Source of the DNA: Paenibacillus plantarum
GTDB lineage: Bacteria; Bacillota; Bacilli; Paenibacillales; NBRC-103111
Reading direction: 5' to 3'
DNA: 64,000 bases
Assembly: GCF_013141695.1 (NCBI RefSeq)
Contig: NZ_WHNY01000016.1
Coordinates: 62,001 to 126,000 of the forward strand
How positions within the stretch are numbered: the stretch's first letter is position 1; each line of letters begins with the position of its first letter. Below the pieces are notes generated by a model. It worked only from the letters and a program-made list of their open reading frames with translations, did no database searches and was not told where the DNA came from. This document shows, one piece after another, positions 60,424 to 64,000 of this stretch. The translations under genes were made by a program, and so were the position numbers.

Positions 60424-61293
60424 ATGATGAATCAGAAATTAACGAACTATTTGAACGGTATTTTCACGCCATACGATGGGGTAAAAAGCGTCACCGAATT
60501 AAAGACAGACCTGCACTCCGATTTGCAAGAGCGATATCGTGAACTCAAAGCTGAGGGCAAAGACGATGAAACAGCGTTTCATATGACCATTGAGAGCATC
60601 GGCGACATCGAACAAACGATTCTGGAAGTCGCCAACCTCTCCCGCTCGCTGGAACGGCAAGTCGTGACCAATTTTAGCGCAAGCAACCTGGCAATGAGCG
60701 ACTTTGCAGGCGTTAAGGCTCATAAAGGTCAATTTAATGCTAGCGCTTTACGCGGCGCCGACTTTGCAGGTGCAGACTTGACTGGAAGTTCGTTTAAGAC
60801 CAGTGACCTACGTGAAGCCAATTTTGACGGCGCTAATCTGACAGACTGTACCCTAACTGCAACTGACCTTACGAATGTAAGCTTCAATGAATCGATCCTT
60901 GTACGCACTAACTTTAGCGTTTCGGGGATGGAGGGTGCGAAATTCACAGGCGCCAAATTCACCGACGTTACGCTAAGCAAGATCGACCTCAGAAAAACAA
61001 TCTTTGAAAACTGTATCTTTGACGGCGTGGACTTCGAATTATCCGACCTGAGCGGGGTGCGTTTTGACGGGCAAACCTTTATAGGCGTTAAGTTTGACAA
61101 ATCGGCAGTAAACGAAGTTTCATTTAAGGGCGCTATACTCAAGAATGTGTCTTTTCAAGCGTTCTTTTCATTAACAAATAAGTATTACCGTGCGTTCAAA
61201 ACCATATGCTTTGATGATGCAGTCATGGATAAGCTGACCTATGCTTCGCTTAAAGGCGTGGGGGCCGATTTGTCCAAAGTTACAGTTCGATAA
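60424..61293 (+). CDS. Pentapeptide-repeat protein with permease-prefix-like N-terminus
   Basis: A 289-residue protein. The N-terminal segment of about 75 residues (TELKTDLHSDLQERYRELKA, ETAFHMTIESIGDIEQTI) resembles the short prefix domain found in PadR-linked DUF1700-type membrane proteins. Instead of membrane helices, pentapeptide repeats follow (about 90-250: ALRGADFAGADLTGSSFKTS, LREANFDGANLTDCTL). Pentapeptide helices can protect gyrase from inhibitors (Qnr, McbG, AlbG). Together with the ABC exporter this suggests a drug-immunity operon, by inference only. AAGGGAGAG precedes the ATG. Confidence 0.82.
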   Translation: MMNQKLTNYLNGIFTPYDGVKSVTELKTDLHSDLQERYRELKAEGKDDETAFHMTIESIGDIEQTILEVANLSRSLERQVVTNFSASNLAMSDFAGVKAHKGQFNASALRGADFAGADLTGSSFKTSDLREANFDGANLTDCTLTATDLTNVSFNESILVRTNFSVSGMEGAKFTGAKFTDVTLSKIDLRKTIFENCIFDGVDFELSDLSGVRFDGQTFIGVKFDKSAVNEVSFKGAILKNVSFQAFFSLTNKYYRAFKTICFDDAVMDKLTYASLKGVGADLSKVTVR

Positions 61294-61306
61294 GGAGAAA
61301 AAACTG

Positions 61307-62068
61307 ATGCCAACTAATTCAATTCAAGTCGTTGGATTGCAAAAGTCCTACAAGCAGCATCAAGTTCTAAAGGGCGTTGATTTCGAGGTGGAAAAGGGCA
61401 GTATTTTCGCCCTTCTCGGCTCCAACGGCGCGGGCAAGACAACGGTTGTCAAAATCCTCACTACGCTGCTTAAACAGGATAGCGGAACCGCCACCGTAAA
61501 TGGATTCGATGTTGCGTCAAAACCCGATCATGTGCGGCAGGCGATCTCTCTGACGGGGCAATTTGCCGCGGTGGACGAAATTTTGACCGGTCGGGAAAAT
61601 CTGATCATGATTGCGAAACTGCGATACCTCAAAGATCCGCGTCAAGTTGCAGACGACTTGCTTAAACGCTTCGACTTGACTGACGCCGCCGACCGCAGGG
61701 CGTCTACGTATTCCGGTGGTATGCGCCGCAGGCTCGACATCGCCTTGAGCCTTGTGGGTAATCCTCAGATCATTTTCCTCGACGAGCCGACAACTGGACT
61801 TGACCCCGAGGCGCGCATCGAGGTTTGGAAGATTGTTAAGGAACTTGCGGGCGGCGGTACGACAGTACTCCTAACCACGCAGTATTTGGAGGAAGCTGAA
61901 CAGCTTGCTGACCGAATTGCTATTCTGCATGAAGGTAAGATTATCGCAAGCGGCACGCTCTCGGATCTTAAAAAGCTCTTTCCATCTGCAAAGGTGGAGT
62001 ATATTGAAAAACAGCCATCATTAGAGGACATATTCCTCTCTATCGTCGGCAAAAAGGAGGCGAAGTAA
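61307..62068 (+). CDS. ABC exporter ATP-binding protein, DrrA-like
   Basis: A 253-residue ATPase with Walker A LGSNGAGKTT, signature YSGGMRRRLDIA, Walker B IIFLDEPTTGLDPE and a short C-terminal DrrA-type extension (SLEDIFLSIVGKKEAK). It pairs with the ABC-2 permease that follows directly. The start ATG 61307 has AAGGAG upstream; the frame to 61241 overlaps the pentapeptide gene. A role in multidrug or antibiotic efflux is inferred from family and PadR control. Confidence 0.92.
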   Translation: MPTNSIQVVGLQKSYKQHQVLKGVDFEVEKGSIFALLGSNGAGKTTVVKILTTLLKQDSGTATVNGFDVASKPDHVRQAISLTGQFAAVDEILTGRENLIMIAKLRYLKDPRQVADDLLKRFDLTDAADRRASTYSGGMRRRLDIALSLVGNPQIIFLDEPTTGLDPEARIEVWKIVKELAGGGTTVLLTTQYLEEAEQLADRIAILHEGKIIASGTLSDLKKLFPSAKVEYIEKQPSLEDIFLSIVGKKEAK

Positions 62069-62836
62069 ATGGAAACGGCAAAAAACCACTTCTTCACCGA
62101 TATTAGCGTTATGCTTGGACGGTCCATGCGCCATATTTTCCGCAGTATGGACACCATCATCACAGTCTGCATCACGCCAATTGCCATGATGCTGCTGTTC
62201 GTCTATGTGTTAGGCGGAGCCATTCAAACCGGAACGGATAACTATGTGAATTACCTGTTGCCAGGCATACTGCTGATGGCGATCGCAAGCGGGATAGCCT
62301 ATACCTCTTACCGCCTGTTTATGGATAAGCAGCGAGGCATATTCGAGCGGTTTCACACGATGCCGATTTCACGTTCCGCCTTGCTTTGGGGACATGTGCT
62401 GACCTCTCTGGTGTCCAATGCCATATCACTAATCGTCATCATTCTTGTAGCGTTGATTATGGGTTTTCGTTCGTCCGCGGGCATACTGCCATGGCTTGCC
62501 GTAGTAGGCATACTAGCGTTGTTTACATTGGCCTTAACTTGGGTTGCGGCGATTGCCGGACTGTCCGCAAAAACGATTGAAGGTGCAAGCGCATTTTCCT
62601 ATCCACTCATCTTCCTGCCGTTTATCAGTTCGGCGTTTGTTCCGACCGAGTCAATGCCGACGGTCGTTCGTGCCTTTGCCGATAACCAGCCGGTGACCTC
62701 GATCGTGAACGCCATCCGTGCGCTACTGGCAGAGCAGCCAGTGGGCAATGAGATATGGGTCGCTCTTGCATGGTGCGTTGGGATTTTGGTAGTAGCCTAT
62801 ATCTTCGCGATGAGGGTGTATAAAAATCGGGTGTAA
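62069..62836 (+). CDS. ABC-2 type exporter permease, DrrB-like
   Basis: A 255-residue membrane protein with six helices of the ABC-2 fold: IITVCITPIAMMLLFVYVLG, then YLLPGILLMAIASGIAY, the conserved MDKQRGIFERFHTMPISR loop, and PLIFLPFISSAFVPTESMP near the end. It is the channel of the efflux pump. It starts immediately after the ATPase stop with AAGGAGG inside that gene. A terminator follows. Confidence 0.92.
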   Translation: METAKNHFFTDISVMLGRSMRHIFRSMDTIITVCITPIAMMLLFVYVLGGAIQTGTDNYVNYLLPGILLMAIASGIAYTSYRLFMDKQRGIFERFHTMPISRSALLWGHVLTSLVSNAISLIVIILVALIMGFRSSAGILPWLAVVGILALFTLALTWVAAIAGLSAKTIEGASAFSYPLIFLPFISSAFVPTESMPTVVRAFADNQPVTSIVNAIRALLAEQPVGNEIWVALAWCVGILVVAYIFAMRVYKNRV

Positions 62837-62865
62837 AGAATATATACCTGTACCAGCTCAGCTCT

Positions 62866-62890
62866 AAGCACCGCTTTGGTGCTTTTTTTG
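62866..62890 (+). terminator. Terminator of the PadR/ABC operon
   Basis: AAGCACC (62866-62872) and GGTGCTT (62878-62884) with a CGCTT loop, followed by TTTTTGC. Confidence 0.85.
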
Positions 62891-62978
62891 CTTTCTTTCA
62901 TTTTTTCACACTGGACAATCGCCAATTCTTACTGTTCATAGTAACAATCCTTGAATATAAACGGTTGGACTTATAGAC

Positions 62979-63947
62979 TTAAGAGAATCTTAAAATGGCT
63001 AAACGCTCTTCCAAAATTACACGCAGTTCATCAGGAATTCGCTCAAACTCGACCCCTTTCCCCAAAAACAAAAGCCAATCCGCATAATACGCCAACGCCT
63101 CGACATCGGTCACATCCAACTGACATTGAATATCCCGCTCGACTGAAACATCCCAGTTAAGGACAAAATTATCCCAGGCGGGTGCATACGCTTAAAGCGC
63201 TGAATCCCAATCGTATCAAGTTTCACAACAAAAAACGGCTTCACGTGCGCGAAGCCGTTTTTTGTTCAAAATCTCTTCTTCAGACAACTTCATCACCTGC
63301 TCAGAAATTGCCGAATTCCGCAGCATCTCCACAGGCAAATAATGAAACTCATCCGTATCAAAATTATAAACCTCGACAAGCCACTGAGCGTTCGAGTTAA
63401 ATATATGTAGCAAAAAAACGTCCAGTAACAGCGGCCAGCCAAAACTCAGCTCGTAAGTCACCCGTAAATGCTTATCCCGCACAGCAAGCGAAATCAGTTG
63501 GTTTAGCTCCGCAGGCGCCGCATCATCGAGCTCCAACAGATTCGGATTGGCGGGATTTGTATTTTCGAAAAGCAAAATATTATTCAGCTCGATCAGCTCG
63601 TCCTGCTGGGTTTGAGACGCGATGCCGATAAGTTTTTCAGTGATTGAGCGGCGATTTTGCAGATAAGGCAACTGCGAATTTTTCGAGGCGATAAAGCTAA
63701 TAAAAATCGCCTTCAACTCTTCTGGTGTGAAGCGAGCGGCGGGTAGATATTGATTTTGCAGGACATTGTATCCGCCACCGCGCCCCAACTCGGACGTCAG
63801 TGGGAAACCCATCGCCTGAATCTCGTTTATGTCGCGAATCGCCGTCGCGCGGGAAATCTTGAACTCTCTCTGAATCTCGGCAATCGTAAAATGCGCGCGG
63901 TTATTGATGTAACGCATGATCAGGTTAACTCGTTCTGTTTTCTTCAT
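62979..63947 (-). pseudogene. HTH/WYL-type transcriptional regulator, two frameshifts
   Basis: The - strand encodes an intact N-terminal HTH (IMRYINNRAHFTIAEIQREF, SRATAIRDINEIQAMGFPL) and a WYL-type sensor domain (LVEVYNFDTDEFHYLPVEML). The first frame stops at 63216. The expected continuation is found in other frames: NGFAHVKPFFVVKLDTIGIQ then RFKRMHP about 63180-63245, and AWDNFVLNWDVSVERDIQ onward to a stop at 62979. Two single-base changes, one in the run of six T (63258-63263, + strand) and one near 63177-63183, explain this. It may be a true pseudogene or a sequencing error. As a full protein it would have about 322 residues. Confidence 0.7.
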
Positions 63948-64000
63948 GATTTTATTATATCAAAAATGTAGCATTTCGATAATCAGTATCATTTTTTGAT

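Overview
The window looks like a chromosomal segment of a spore-forming, Gram-positive, moderate-GC bacterium of the Paenibacillus type. The evidence is a spore germination operon (gerA/C/B order), the sporulation gene yunB beside a LytH-like peptidase, an S-layer-homology (SLH) protein, strong AGGAGG ribosome sites, GTG/TTG starts, a classical FMN riboswitch, ROK/CUT1 sugar loci and the Firmicutes block NAD kinase - yutD - lipA - lytH - yunB. No tRNA, rRNA or CRISPR array was seen.

Layout. 1-7.0 kb: housekeeping block (NAD kinase end, yutD, lipA, LytH-like M23 peptidase, yunB), interrupted by the genes that make the nickel-pincer cofactor (larE, larB, larC). LarC is split: the N-terminal half is on the + strand and the C-terminal half is a separate convergent gene on the - strand. 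7.1-9.5 kb: accessory patch with three different tandem repeats (35 bp, 45 bp, 8 bp G-rich) around an IS1595-like ORF that has lost catalytic residues. 9.6-12.2 kb: two secreted paralogs with a possible CYTH-like fold, one carrying Fn3 and carbohydrate-binding modules. 12.2-18.4 kb: LysR regulator divergent from an Fe3+/phosphonate-type ABC transporter operon that ends in a beta-CASP metallo-hydrolase.

18.4-28.4 kb: nucleotidase, pentapeptide protein, an ECF sigma factor, then a Ter stress-response cluster (terD, terD, terC, and a lyase-PRTase-StiP-HAD-ATP-grasp biosynthetic operon) with a textbook sigma-W type promoter in front of the first terD. 28.5-33.9 kb: KtrB potassium channel, sugar isomerase, an FMN-riboswitch-controlled EamA transporter (candidate riboflavin transporter), an ATP-dependent DNA ligase and an AhpD-like protein. 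34.0-38.7 kb: ger operon and an ECF41 sigma factor. The AhpD-like gene and the ECF41 gene carry the same promoter (TGTCACA-N16-TGTCTTAT), so they form a small autoregulated regulon.

39-43.5 kb: dehydrogenase, tautomerase/CMD pair with LysR, Nudix and MerR/TipA genes. 43.6-52.8 kb: a sugar-use locus (ABC binding protein, GH29-like fucosidase, two permeases, two sulfatases) divergent from a ROK repressor, with palindromic operators between them; it is probably for sulfated fucosides. 53-57 kb: a large SLH cell-surface protein. 57-64 kb: two aldo/keto reductases with an AraC regulator, a PadR-controlled ABC exporter operon containing a pentapeptide-repeat fusion, and a frameshifted WYL-type regulator.
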